Shown here piece after piece: positions 1 through 8,044 of a DNA stretch of 64,000 nucleotides (within the stretch, counting starts at the first letter, position 1; each line of letters starts with the position of its first letter). The stretch spans positions 806,001-870,000 of the forward strand of contig NZ_CP014160.1 in the NCBI RefSeq assembly GCF_001543145.1. Direction: 5' to 3'. The position numbers were made by a program, and so were the translations under genes. The notes beneath the pieces were generated by a model. That model was not told the origin of the DNA. It made no database searches and saw nothing but the letters and a program-made list of their open reading frames with translations. The stretch comes from Aerococcus sanguinicola (lineage in GTDB: Bacteria > Bacillota > Bacilli > Lactobacillales > Aerococcaceae).

Positions 1-1
1 C

Positions 2-310
2 GAGATTTGGGACGAAGATGACGTGGTCTTCAATGACATCGACGTGCTCATCCCCCAAGAACACTATCAATTTAGCGGGGGCTGCGCCATCGACAAGGCT
101 ATGCCAATCCTTAACCTGCCCCTAGAAGAACCCGAACTCTTCCATACCGTCAATGGCTTTGTGGTCCACCACATCGGCAAGCTTCCAGAAAAAGGCGACC
201 GCTTCAGCGTCGGCGACTGGCAATTCAAGGTCCTCGAAGAAGACCGCCAACGCGTCTCCATCCTCGACGCCATCCACCAAGAAAACTCGGAAGAAGAGGA
301 AGAAGACTAA
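2..310 (+). CDS. C-terminal part of CorC/HlyC-family (hemolysin-like, CBS-domain) protein, 5' end outside window
   Basis: The frame is open from the first bases of the window, so the gene starts upstream. The visible 103 codons begin E-I-W-D-E-D-D, typical of the junction between the paired CBS domains and the C-terminal CorC_HlyC domain of DUF21/CNNM-type membrane proteins. The remainder fits that domain, with a G-D-x-x-x-x-G-D-W-Q-F-K-V-L-E pattern near the end followed by a short acidic tail. Family members are membrane proteins linked to Mg2+/Co2+ export or, in older naming, hemolysins. No membrane part is visible here, so substrate cannot be assigned. The family call comes from the domain pattern; function is inferred. 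Confidence 0.7.
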   Translation, partial: EIWDEDDVVFNDIDVLIPQEHYQFSGGCAIDKAMPILNLPLEEPELFHTVNGFVVHHIGKLPEKGDRFSVGDWQFKVLEEDRQRVSILDAIHQENSEEEEED

Positions 311-388
311 GTGAGCATCAGCACTTAAGTTTCTTTATTTTTTAATAAAAATGCTAATTAAATGCTTTTTCTTTAGCTATCTAATTAT

Positions 389-561
389 GAGCAGGAGCGA
401 AGCATTGAAGTTGGTCCTTAGCCATGACCAAGCAAGCGAAGCGAATTACGGAACGTAGGCGTCAGCCGTAGGGTCCGTTTGAGTCTCGCTAGGCGAGAGA
501 CCTTGGCTCGAGCCGGTGCCATGGCTCTTAAGGACCAAATTCAAAAGCGTAGCGTATGCTC
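389..561 (+). repeat. E1 interspersed repeat, short form, copy a
   Basis: This is one of eight related repeats in the window. It starts GAGCAGGAG and ends with GGTATGCTC-like sequence (here GCGTATGCTC). The first and last about 35 bases are imperfect inverted repeats (TTGAAGTTGGTCCTTAG against AGGACCAAATTCAA). The interior holds a small TCTCGCTAGGCGAGA hairpin and a CTCGAG-centred palindrome. It lies between the convergent ends of the CorC-like and HIT genes. It codes for nothing evident. Confidence 0.85.
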
Positions 562-590
562 ATTACAATCGAAAAATACATATAAGAATA

Positions 591-633
591 GGCAGTGAAT
601 GCAAGGCCATCCCTTCATTCACTGCCTTCTTTT
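591..633 (+). terminator. Hairpin between convergent genes, likely terminator
   Basis: GGCAGTGAATG pairs perfectly with CATTCACTGCC over 11 bp and is followed by TTCTTTT on the + strand. It sits just beyond the end of the HIT gene, so it may serve the + strand transcript, the HIT gene, or both. Confidence 0.6.
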
Positions 634-655
634 GGTCTTAGTGCACTAAATCAGC

Positions 656-1093
656 TTATAAAGCCAAAGCTTGACGCAAGTCCTCTGCCATCGCCTCATA
701 CTCATCATCTGACAAGTATTTTTGGTCCAAGTTCATCGCAAATGGCGTCCCCCATTCCACTTCGCCTTCATACTTAGGCACCAAGTGGAAGTGGAGGTGG
801 GACCCACCATCTCCGTAAGCCCCGTAGTTAATCTTGTCTGGCTTGTAAAGCTGGTGCATAACCTTAGCCACTTGGGCAATCTCAGCGAAGTAAGCATCAC
901 GCTCTTCATCAGAAATATCCACCAATTCACTGACATGTTCCTTGTAAGCCACAATCAAGCGGCCAGGATGGGACTGCTCCTTGAAGATAATCACCAGGCT
1001 ATGGGGCAATTCGCCCACTAAATAGCCGAATTGAGCGAGCGGCTCGCCTTGGACACAGTAGCCACAATTTGGATCTTTAACAGTTTCTGTCAT
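656..1093 (-). CDS. HIT-family nucleotide hydrolase/transferase
   Basis: This 145-aa protein has the histidine triad H-L-H-F-H-L-V at about residues 99-105, the catalytic signature of the HIT superfamily (cytoplasmic hydrolases of nucleoside phosphoramidates or dinucleoside polyphosphates). A C-G-Y-C pair at residues 10-13 resembles the metal-binding pair of many HIT proteins, although the second typical ligand pair was not identified. The start at 1093 is chosen because AGGAGG lies 9 nt upstream; an in-frame ATG at 1102 directly abuts that AGGAGG and would be badly spaced. The gene stands alone between two E1 repeats. Exact substrate is not evident. Confidence 0.85.
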   Translation of the reverse strand: MTETVKDPNCGYCVQGEPLAQFGYLVGELPHSLVIIFKEQSHPGRLIVAYKEHVSELVDISDEERDAYFAEIAQVAKVMHQLYKPDKINYGAYGDGGSHLHFHLVPKYEGEVEWGTPFAMNLDQKYLSDDEYEAMAEDLRQALAL

Positions 1094-1297
1094 AAGAATC
1101 ATCCTCCTTTAATTTAACTCTATTTTATCACTAATTCTCCCAAAATAGAGCAATTATATATTTTGGAAAAGGCACTAGAAAAAAGAATACTCACTCTATC
1201 AGCTCACTTTGAGCAATACCGGAACGCATACTCATAAGCACCACTTAGTATTTTTCGTTCTTATAGCGTTGGGGGATTGCTTAGCGATTCGTTTCAT

Positions 1298-1557
1298 GAG
1301 CAGGAGTGGAGTTTGAAAGTGATCGTTAGCCGTGACCAAGCAAGGTCCAGACCGAACCCGACTAGAAGCGAATTACGTATCGTAGGCGCTAGCCGTACGA
1401 GACGTTTGAGTCTCGCTAGGCGAGGAACCTTGGCCCGAATCGGTGCTATGCTTTAGCCGTTGGAGCTTTAGCGACTTACGGATAAAGTACAAGACGGCTT
1501 TAGCCGTGTTGGTCCTCAGAACATTTAACGATCACTTTCAAGACGGAACGGATGCTC
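1298..1557 (+). repeat. E1 interspersed repeat, long form, copy b
   Basis: The ends match the other E1 copies (GAGCAGGAGTGGAG ... ACGGAACGGATGCTC). It is a long form: after the CTTGGCCCGAATCGG segment it carries an additional stretch with the paired units GCCGTTGGAGC and GACTTACGGATAAAG. The terminal arms GAAAGTGATCGTTAG and TTAACGATCACTTTC are an exact 14-15-bp inverted repeat that differs in sequence from other copies, so pairing has been kept while sequence changed. Confidence 0.85.
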
Positions 1558-1693
1558 TTAGCACAACTTTATAAAAAAAGAGCAACATTCGATTTTTCAG
1601 AATGCCGCCCTTTAGCTCATTATAGCCAAGAATTGTAAAGTTTCGGCCTGTTTTCGGTAAGTATTGTGTAAATTTTAAGATTTAAATCAAATC

Positions 1694-1724
1694 ACTTGTA
1701 TTTACAAGTATAATCCGTTATGAT
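1694..1724 (+). promoter_or_regulatory. Promoter with palindromic operator ahead of marR-ABC operon
   Basis: ACTTGTA-TT-TACAAGT (1694-1709) is a perfect 7-bp inverted repeat. It overlaps a -35 box TTGTAT (1696-1701), which is 17 bp from a -10 box TATGAT (1719-1724). An alternative TATAAT lies at 1709-1714. Placement just upstream of a MarR gene suggests an autoregulatory operator; binding itself is inferred. Confidence 0.65.
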
Positions 1725-1769
1725 AGATAAGTAGCACATATCAACATAATTTCAAAAGGAGATGGACAG

Positions 1770-2231
1770 GTGACTGAAGATGCCTTAACCATTTCCCATT
1801 TAATCTTTCAATTAGCAAACCTACAGAAGAAGTACCTCTTCGAACGCTTAAAGGAAGTTGACCTCAACCCGATCCAGGCCCAGACCCTCCATTATATCTA
1901 CCGGGAGGCCGGACCTATCCAGCGTTCACTGGCGACCTATCTCGGCAAACACGAGGCCACGATCAGTAACATTTTGAATGTTTTAGAAGATCGTGGCTAT
2001 CTTTATCGGCAAACGGCGTCAGATAATAGCCGGCAAAAGCAAATCTTTTTGACCGCTAGTGGCCACAAGCAAGTTGAGAAGATTAATGGGATTTTTAAAG
2101 ATTTAGAAGCTGAGCTCTGTTCCGACTTATCCAAGGAGGACCGGGCCAAAGTATTGCAAGTCTTAACGGATCAACGCGACCAATTCGTAAAAAATAGAAA
2201 GAAAGGTGATCATCCATGCTTAAACTCTTAA
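1770..2231 (+). CDS. MarR-family transcriptional regulator
   Basis: The 153-aa protein has the winged helix-turn-helix layout of MarR regulators: an N-terminal dimer helix, a recognition region around H-E-A-T-I-S-N-I-L-N-V-L-E and the wing D-N-S-R-Q-K-Q-I-F-L-T. It starts at GTG 1770 with AAGGAGA upstream. Its last 16 nt overlap the first ABC exporter gene, so the three genes are very likely one translationally coupled unit. The perfect palindrome over the promoter fits repression relieved by a ligand, probably a compound exported by the transporter. The ligand is unknown. Confidence 0.88.
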   Translation: MTEDALTISHLIFQLANLQKKYLFERLKEVDLNPIQAQTLHYIYREAGPIQRSLATYLGKHEATISNILNVLEDRGYLYRQTASDNSRQKQIFLTASGHKQVEKINGIFKDLEAELCSDLSKEDRAKVLQVLTDQRDQFVKNRKKGDHPCLNS

Positions 2232-3943
2232 AACGTGTGCCCAAATCGCTGATTATCCTCAGCGTCTTCTTTGCCTTCATGCAGGGGGTAACGGAATTGC
2301 TCCTGCCTACCTTGACTGCACGCTTGATTAATGACGGGGTGGCCCAGGGTAACTTCGATGCCATCTGGGGCGTTGCCGGGCAAATGTTTATCATGACCCT
2401 GCTCATTGTGGGTTCTGCCCTGGCCAATATCTGGTTTGCTTCCAAGGCTTCCCAAGGGCTGGGACGTGACCTGCGTAATGCCCTCTATGCCAAGGTGCAA
2501 CGCCTGTCCAAGGATACCTATGATGAATTCGGGAACGCCTCCCTCATCACGCGGTCATCCTCTGACATTGTGCAGATCGAATTGACCACCATGATGGTTC
2601 TGCGGATGTTCTTGCTTTCCCCCGCCATGCTGATTGCCAGTATCACCATGGCCTACCAAGCCAGTCCGCAAATGAGCCAAACCTACCTGGCCACCATCCC
2701 TATCATCGCCATCGCTATCGGAATCGTGATCTATACCGCCTCCCCCCTCTTCCGCTCTATGCAAAAGAAGGTGGACCGGATGAACTTGATCTTCCGGGAA
2801 GGGCTGACGGGGGTCCGGGTTATCCGAGCTTTCAATAAGAATGAATACGAATCTGACCGCTTCCAGGAAGCTAACGATGACTACCGGCAGACCGCTATCG
2901 GCGCCCAAGTTCGCCTGGCCTTCTTAATTCCGGTCATGATGACCACCCTCAACCTGACGACCGTCTTCCTGGTTTGGTATGGCGGGCGTTTAACGGCCAT
3001 CCAGTCCTTGGACATGGGAGTGATCCTGTCCTTTATCTCTTATACGGCGATCATGGGAGTCTCCTTCATGTTTATCGGTTTGATGTTCGTCCTGATTCCC
3101 CGGGCCCAAGTCTCAGCAGAACGGGTGAACCAAGTGTTGGAAGCGCCTGAGAAGATCCACTCACCTGAGAACGGTGGCCAAGTCCTCTCCCTGGATGAAG
3201 CTGGACAGATCGACTTCAACCATGTCCACTTCGCCTATGATGGGGCCGAATCCAATGTCCTCGACGACATCGACTTCCACCTGACGCCAGGTATGACCCT
3301 GGGGATTATTGGCGGGACAGGTTCCGGTAAGTCAACCATCGCTAACTTGCTCCTACGCTTCTACGACCGGTCGTCCGGCGAGATCCGGGTTAACGGCCAC
3401 TTGCTCGAAGACATCAACCTCAACAGCCTGCGCCGCTACATCGCCTATGTGCCACAGAAGGCCAACCTCTTCCGCGGCACCATCCGCTCGAATATGTTAG
3501 CCGGTAAGTCTGATGCCACAGATGAAGAAATCTGGCGGGCCCTCGAAATTGCCCAAGCTGCGGACTTTGTTTCCAGCTTCTCTGACCAGTTGGACCGACG
3601 CGTCGAACAAGGCGGGTCTAACTTCTCAGGAGGTCAAAAGCAGCGGCTCTGTATCGCCCGGGCCTTGATCAAGCAATCGCCGGTCAATGTCTTCGACGAT
3701 TCTTTCTCGGCTTTGGATGCCAAGACGGACGCCAACCTGCGCCAAGCCTTGAAGAACTTGGATGACCAAACCATCAACTTGATTATTGCCCAACGTGTCA
3801 GCACCATTTCCGACGCTGACTTGATTATTGTCCTCAACGACAACGGCAGCATCGCGGGAACTGGCAGCCATGAGAGCCTGCAAGAAGATACCCCAATCTA
3901 CCGTTCCATCGTTCAATCCCAATTAAAGGAGGTAAGTGACTAA
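2216..3943 (+). CDS. ABC exporter half-transporter, degenerate ATPase site subunit
   Basis: This 575-aa protein is a membrane domain (about residues 10-310, six predicted segments) fused to an ATP-binding domain. Walker A G-G-T-G-S-G-K-S-T lies near residue 365 and the signature F-S-G-G-Q-K-Q-R near 470. After Walker B it reads V-F-D-D-S-F-S-A-L-D near 491, so the catalytic glutamate of the usual L-D-E-A is replaced by aspartate. Such a change is typical of one partner in heterodimeric multidrug exporters (BmrCD, LmrCD type). The stop overlaps the next gene in TAATG. The likely role is drug or toxic compound export; the substrate is not shown. Confidence 0.88.
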   Translation: MLKLLKRVPKSLIILSVFFAFMQGVTELLLPTLTARLINDGVAQGNFDAIWGVAGQMFIMTLLIVGSALANIWFASKASQGLGRDLRNALYAKVQRLSKDTYDEFGNASLITRSSSDIVQIELTTMMVLRMFLLSPAMLIASITMAYQASPQMSQTYLATIPIIAIAIGIVIYTASPLFRSMQKKVDRMNLIFREGLTGVRVIRAFNKNEYESDRFQEANDDYRQTAIGAQVRLAFLIPVMMTTLNLTTVFLVWYGGRLTAIQSLDMGVILSFISYTAIMGVSFMFIGLMFVLIPRAQVSAERVNQVLEAPEKIHSPENGGQVLSLDEAGQIDFNHVHFAYDGAESNVLDDIDFHLTPGMTLGIIGGTGSGKSTIANLLLRFYDRSSGEIRVNGHLLEDINLNSLRRYIAYVPQKANLFRGTIRSNMLAGKSDATDEEIWRALEIAQAADFVSSFSDQLDRRVEQGGSNFSGGQKQRLCIARALIKQSPVNVFDDSFSALDAKTDANLRQALKNLDDQTINLIIAQRVSTISDADLIIVLNDNGSIAGTGSHESLQEDTPIYRSIVQSQLKEVSD

Positions 3944-5748
3944 TGAGTAAAGAAGTGAAACCAAGATCTACCTTTAGTGCCTTGCGTAAGCTGATTCGTT
4001 TTCTCGGCAGATACAAGTATACCTTCTTTGCCGTGATCTTCTTCTCCGTCTTCGCCTCAGTAACGGAAATCTTCGCTCCGAAAATTCTCGGGGGAGCGAC
4101 CACTCTGATAGCTGACGGGGTTAGCCAAGGCCTCCAAGAAGTCAACGGTCAGATGCGCTATGTCATTGATTTTGAGGGAATTGTTAGTATCCTCATCAAA
4201 GTAGCCATCCTCTACCTACTAACCGGGCTGGGCCGCTACCTGCAGAACTTCCTGCTCAGTAAGGCCGTTCAAGGGACCATTTCCGAATTGCGCCAGGCCA
4301 TGCGCGACAAGCTCAATCGCCTGCCTATTTCAACCCTAGACCAAACCCCGAATGGTGAGATCCTCAGTCGGGCCATCAATGATATCGAAAATATCGCGGC
4401 TACCCTGCAACAAAATATCTCCCAAGCTATCATGTCCACCACCCTCTTCATTGGTGTGGCCATCATGATCGTCTCCATCAGCCCTCGTATTGGTGGGATG
4501 ATGCTCGGGGCCGTCGCTTTGACTATTGTGATGGTCTCCTTCATCACCCCCATCTCCCAGCGGCTCTTCGCCAACCAACAGCGGCTCCAAGGATCCATCA
4601 ACGGTCTGATTGAAGAAGACTACAATGGCCAAATCGAAATCAAGGCCTTTAACCAACAAAAGCATAAACTGGAAAAATTCGAAGAAGAAACTGAAAGTTA
4701 CTACAATACTTCACAGAAAGCCCAATTCATCTCAGGGATCATGTTCCCTTCCGTTAACTTTATCCGGAATGTGGGCTATGTCCTAATCGCCCTCGTCGGC
4801 GGGGTCTCTGTCGTCAACGGCCATATGTCTCTGGGGAATGTCCAAGCCTTGATGCAGTACAACCCCCAACTCTTCCAACCCGTTTCCCAATTATCGTCCA
4901 TCGTCAACCAGATTCAATCCACCCTGGCTTCAGCAGAACGGATCTTTGAATTCTTAGAGTTAGACGATATGGAAATCGTGGAATCAGGCCTGGCTCCCCA
5001 AGAAAGCGACTATAAGGTGAGCTTCCAAGATGTTCAATTCGGTTACGATCCTGACCAAATGATCCTCAAAGACTTCAGCCTCGATGTCAAACCAGGACAG
5101 ATGGTTGCCATTGTGGGACCAACCGGAGCTGGGAAGACCACCCTGATCAACCTTTTGGAACGCTTCTATGAGGTAAATGACGGGAGCATCCGCATCGATG
5201 GCGTCGACATCCGGGACTACAGCCGTGATGACGTCCGCCACCAGATGGGCATGGTCCTCCAAGACACCTGGCTCTTCCGTGGCAGCATCTACGACAACAT
5301 TGCCTACGGAGCCCAGGGACGGGTCCCTGAGCCTGAAGAAGTCTACTCCGCAGCCAAAACCGCTCACGTGGATGACTTCGTGAAGAAGCTCCCCGATGGC
5401 TATGACACCATCATCAACGAGGATGCCTCCAATATCTCCCAAGGCCAGCGCCAGCTCATCACCATCGCCCGGGCCTTGGTAGCAACCCCCGACATCCTCA
5501 TCCTGGATGAAGCCACGTCCAATATCGACACCCGGACCGAAAAACTCATCCAACAAGCCACTGACAAGCTGCTCAAAGGGCGGACCAGCTTCGTCATCGC
5601 CCACCGCCTCTCCACCATCCAAGATGCCGACCAGATCATCGTTCTCGACGCTGGCCGCATCATTGAGAAAGGCAACCATGACGAACTCATGGCCAAGCAG
5701 GGCTTCTACTACGCCCTCTACAACGCCCAGTTCAGCCAAGCCTCTTAG
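3943..5748 (+). CDS. ABC exporter half-transporter, canonical ATPase subunit
   Basis: The 601-aa protein has an N-terminal six-helix exporter domain and a complete ATPase: Walker A G-P-T-G-A-G-K-T-T near residue 391, signature I-S-Q-G-Q-R-Q near 497, and I-L-D-E-A-T-S-N-I-D near 518 with the catalytic glutamate, followed by the switch histidine in I-A-H-R-L-S. It starts one base inside the stop of the preceding gene. The pairing of one degenerate and one intact nucleotide site is the arrangement of heterodimeric type IV exporters. An intrinsic terminator follows at once. Confidence 0.9.
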   Translation: MSKEVKPRSTFSALRKLIRFLGRYKYTFFAVIFFSVFASVTEIFAPKILGGATTLIADGVSQGLQEVNGQMRYVIDFEGIVSILIKVAILYLLTGLGRYLQNFLLSKAVQGTISELRQAMRDKLNRLPISTLDQTPNGEILSRAINDIENIAATLQQNISQAIMSTTLFIGVAIMIVSISPRIGGMMLGAVALTIVMVSFITPISQRLFANQQRLQGSINGLIEEDYNGQIEIKAFNQQKHKLEKFEEETESYYNTSQKAQFISGIMFPSVNFIRNVGYVLIALVGGVSVVNGHMSLGNVQALMQYNPQLFQPVSQLSSIVNQIQSTLASAERIFEFLELDDMEIVESGLAPQESDYKVSFQDVQFGYDPDQMILKDFSLDVKPGQMVAIVGPTGAGKTTLINLLERFYEVNDGSIRIDGVDIRDYSRDDVRHQMGMVLQDTWLFRGSIYDNIAYGAQGRVPEPEEVYSAAKTAHVDDFVKKLPDGYDTIINEDASNISQGQRQLITIARALVATPDILILDEATSNIDTRTEKLIQQATDKLLKGRTSFVIAHRLSTIQDADQIIVLDAGRIIEKGNHDELMAKQGFYYALYNAQFSQAS

Positions 5749-5757
5749 GATAAAAAT

Positions 5758-5804
5758 AGCCTCATGCCTGACCCCTGTTCGAAGGGTGGGCATGAGGCTT
5801 TTTT
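5758..5804 (+). terminator. Terminator of the marR-ABC operon
   Basis: AGCCTCATGCC pairs with GGCATGAGGCT and is followed by TTTTTT. It lies 9 nt after the stop codon of the second ABC gene. Confidence 0.9.
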
Positions 5805-5811
5805 GATACGC

Positions 5812-5853
5812 AAAAGCGCCAGCTCTTCTACATTTTTGTGAAGGCTGGCGCTA
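5812..5853 (-). terminator. Terminator of the DAACS symporter gene
   Basis: AGCGCCAGC pairs with GCTGGCGCT. Read on the minus strand the stem is followed by TTTTG, just beyond the symporter stop at 5859. Confidence 0.7.
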
Positions 5854-5858
5854 CTTGC

Positions 5859-7064
5859 TTATTTGTTTTTAATATGATCTTTGTAGAATTTATCCACGAA
5901 GACAGCGATGGCATTATCGCCAGACACATTAGCTGCGGTCCCGAAACTGTCCTGGGTGATGTACAGGGAAATCATCAATTGGTTCATGGTTTCGCTGGTA
6001 ATATTGATCATCGGTAGGAAAGGCAGGGCCGACATAATGGCACCCCCTGGCGCGCCCGGCGCCGCAACCATAGCCACGCCCAGCATCATGATAAAGCCGA
6101 TCATAATCGAGAAGTCATGGGGCAGGTCATACATAAGCAGCAAGGTAGTTGCACAAGACGTAATGGTAATCATCGAACCTGCAATATGAATCGTTGACCC
6201 TAGCGGCACCACGAAATTGGCGATGTCTTCTGAAATCCCATTATTGGCCGCACACTTCAGGTTCACAGGCAGGGTGGCGGCTGAAGATTGGGTCCCCAGG
6301 GCGGTCATATAGCCAGGAATCTGGTTTTTGATCAACATAACCGGGCTCTTGCCGGCATAGGTCCCAGCAATTAAGAAGAGCAAGCCCACATAGAAGAAGT
6401 GGAGGACGAGCACCACCAGGAAGACCTTCCAGAAGACATTCAGGATCGAGAAGACCGAGCCGCTGTAGCTCAGGTTCACGAAATTACCGAAGATATAGAA
6501 GGGCAAGAGCGGGATAATAATGGTATTGAGTACTTTTACAATAATATCTCCAAAATCCGTAAAGATCTCATAGAGGGCCTGACCTTGGCCATGACCGCGC
6601 AGCCAGGAAATCCCCAAGCCCATAATGAAGGCAAAGATAATGGCGCCGGTCACATCGAAGAAAGGCTCCAGGGGAATGGTGAAGATGGGCTCTAAACCGG
6701 GCCCAGCCTGACTAATGTTAGCCACCAATTCCTCGCTAATAAAGAGCGGAAAGAGGTTAACCGAAACAAAATAAGCTAAAAGCCCACCGACCACTGTCGA
6801 AATATAGGCCGTCAAAACCGTAACCCCCAGCAGCTTCCCAGCCCCATGCGCGAGATCTGCAATCCCCCGCACCACGAAGCCCAGAATCATAAAAGGAATA
6901 ATAAAATTCAAAAAAGAACTAAAAATAGCTGACAAGGTAGTAAAAATACGAAAGACAATTTCTGGAATAAAGCTTAATTGTCCCACAATAATCCCTAAAA
7001 TAATAGCAATAACAAGTCGCGGTACAAGCCCAATCTTCCGCTTGCCGCCAATCCGATTTGACAT
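5859..7064 (-). CDS. Dicarboxylate/amino acid:cation symporter (DAACS, SLC1-like)
   Basis: The 401-aa membrane protein has the DAACS fold. Two re-entrant/serine-rich stretches are visible (A-L-G-T-Q-S-S-A-A-T-L-P in the first half of the core; G-S-T-I-H-I-A-G-S close behind), and near the end comes Y-I-T-Q-D-S-F-G-T-A-A-N-V-S-G-D-N-A, matching the substrate and cation site of serine/threonine (SstT-type) or dicarboxylate carriers. The start at 7064 has a G-rich ribosome site; an upstream in-frame extension to 7109 lacks one. It is monocistronic with its own terminator. The exact substrate cannot be read from sequence. Confidence 0.85.
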   Translation of the reverse strand: MSNRIGGKRKIGLVPRLVIAIILGIIVGQLSFIPEIVFRIFTTLSAIFSSFLNFIIPFMILGFVVRGIADLAHGAGKLLGVTVLTAYISTVVGGLLAYFVSVNLFPLFISEELVANISQAGPGLEPIFTIPLEPFFDVTGAIIFAFIMGLGISWLRGHGQGQALYEIFTDFGDIIVKVLNTIIIPLLPFYIFGNFVNLSYSGSVFSILNVFWKVFLVVLVLHFFYVGLLFLIAGTYAGKSPVMLIKNQIPGYMTALGTQSSAATLPVNLKCAANNGISEDIANFVVPLGSTIHIAGSMITITSCATTLLLMYDLPHDFSIMIGFIMMLGVAMVAAPGAPGGAIMSALPFLPMINITSETMNQLMISLYITQDSFGTAANVSGDNAIAVFVDKFYKDHIKNK

Positions 7065-7230
7065 AATTCTGCCCCCCAAACAAATGTGCCAAATTAAGCA
7101 CAATATCACATTCTATTTAATAATCCTAGCAAATTCTCCCCTCAATTGGAATGCTTTTGCTTGATTATTTGAAAGATTTAATTTTGTAAGCGTTATAAAA
7201 GTCAGAATTCTCGACAAAAATTGTATATAA

Positions 7231-7349
7231 GGGTGTGAGCAAGAGCATTTAGCTTTGGATGCTTGGAGTAAGTCGGAATAAGGGCAAGCGAGGCTTGCAC
7301 GTTTCCGACTTGCGAAAGCACTCCAAAGCTGCTCTTGCGAACCCAACTA
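7231..7349 (+). repeat. Variable-stem hairpin, copy A (GGGTGTGAG family)
   Basis: It begins GGGTGTGAG and ends GAACCCAACTA. GCAAGAGC pairs with GCTCTTGC and AGCTTTGGA with TCCAAAGCT. The internal loop is TGGAG (7264-7268) opposite CGAA (7313-7316), and the upper stem AAGTCGGAA pairs with TTCCGACTT. It is nearly the same as the copy at 57218-57335 except for a compensated base pair in the upper stem. No gene ends immediately before it on this strand. Confidence 0.85.
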
Positions 7350-7353
7350 GGAA

Positions 7354-7469
7354 GGGTGTGAGGGAGCGCGGGTAGAAGTGGACCTCTGGAGCAAAGCAAC
7401 AGAGAAGACTAAAAGTCTTCGGCGGCGCTTTGTGAAGAGGAGCTATTTCTGCTAGCCTGAACCCGACTA
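7354..7469 (+). repeat. Variable-stem hairpin, copy B
   Basis: This 116-nt copy has the ends GGGTGTGAG and GAACCCGACTA. AGAAGTGG is partly matched by TATTTCT on the far side. The loop TGGAG lies opposite TGAA between the helices CTC/GAG and CAAAGC/GCTTTG. The apical helix is GAAGACT/AGTCTTC. It follows copy A directly, in the same orientation. Confidence 0.85.
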
Positions 7470-7645
7470 GGGTGTGAGGGATGGCATGCAACCCACAATC
7501 AACCCCCAGGAGTGTGGCTTAAAGACGAGCAAGCCATAATCAACCCCCAGAAGTGTGGATCAGCAGCGATCAAGCTTCACTCGAAGATCGGGAGTGTGGG
7601 TTGGCAGCGACCAAGCCACAATCATAAGGTCTGAGTGTGGATTAC
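7470..7645 (+). repeat. Array of GAGTGTGG small hairpins
   Basis: It opens with GGGTGTGAG and then repeats degenerate units of about 45 bp, in which AACCCACA or CCACAATC is followed after a short spacer by GAGTGTGG. Each unit can form a small stem of 6-7 bp. Spacers vary and units are not identical. No coding potential is evident. Confidence 0.75.
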
Positions 7646-7702
7646 TAAAGCAAGTCCAAGGAACATATGGCACAATCAATGGTAAAAACATGATATAAGA
7701 AT

Positions 7703-7738
7703 CAACAAGCTAGCCAAGACCTGGGCTAGCTTGTTTTC
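7703..7738 (+). terminator. CAAGCTAGC hairpin, terminator-like, composite locus 1
   Basis: AACAAGCTAGCC pairs with GGCTAGCTTGTT and is followed by TTTC. The same stem with different loops occurs in five other intergenic loci of the window, always next to the GAGTGTGG arrays. Confidence 0.7.
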
Positions 7739-7744
7739 ATTATG

Positions 7745-7985
7745 GTGAGTGGGAGCAGCTTGTCTAGTCGGTAGCCAATTTTTAAATGGAAGCGGAACTT
7801 GAGAGTAGATAAGATCTAACTTTCAAATAGATACGGCCTTTGAGAGTAGACAAGGGCCAATTTGCAAATAGACACGGTCTTTGTGACTTCCGGATGTCTT
7901 GCTTTTAAATGGACTTGATGTTTGCAAGTTGCCAGCTCCCGACTCACTAACACAGCCTCCATTTGAAACTTGCTCCCTCGTTCCC
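7745..7985 (+). repeat. Degenerate TTTNAAAnTGG array
   Basis: About five loosely repeated units contain ATTTTTAAATGG, CTTTCAAATAG, TTTGCAAATAG, TTTTAAATGG and CATTTGAAACTTG, separated by GAGAGTAGA-type spacers. Related arrays occur at 13085-13325, 23222-23490 and 42400-42655. No gene is seen here; two short minus-strand frames across it look like chance. Confidence 0.6.
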
Positions 7986-8001
7986 TGCACCCTTTTCCGC
8001 A

Positions 8002-8034
8002 CAAAAAAAGAGACCGGAAATAGATCCAGTCTCA
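8002..8034 (-). terminator. Terminator of the PPDK-domain gene
   Basis: On the minus strand GAGACTGG and CCGGTCTC form a stem followed by seven T residues. It lies 11 nt after the stop codon. Confidence 0.85.
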
Positions 8035-8044
8035 TCCACTAAGC

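Noticed and set aside
1190-1260. Short stretch CGGAACGCATACTC resembling an E1 right end
   Set aside because: Only about 14 bases match and no arm can be paired, so it is not counted as a repeat copy.
4984-5793. 269-codon minus-strand frame opposite the second ABC gene
   Set aside because: It is antisense to a well-supported ABC ATPase domain and has no ribosome site or family resemblance.
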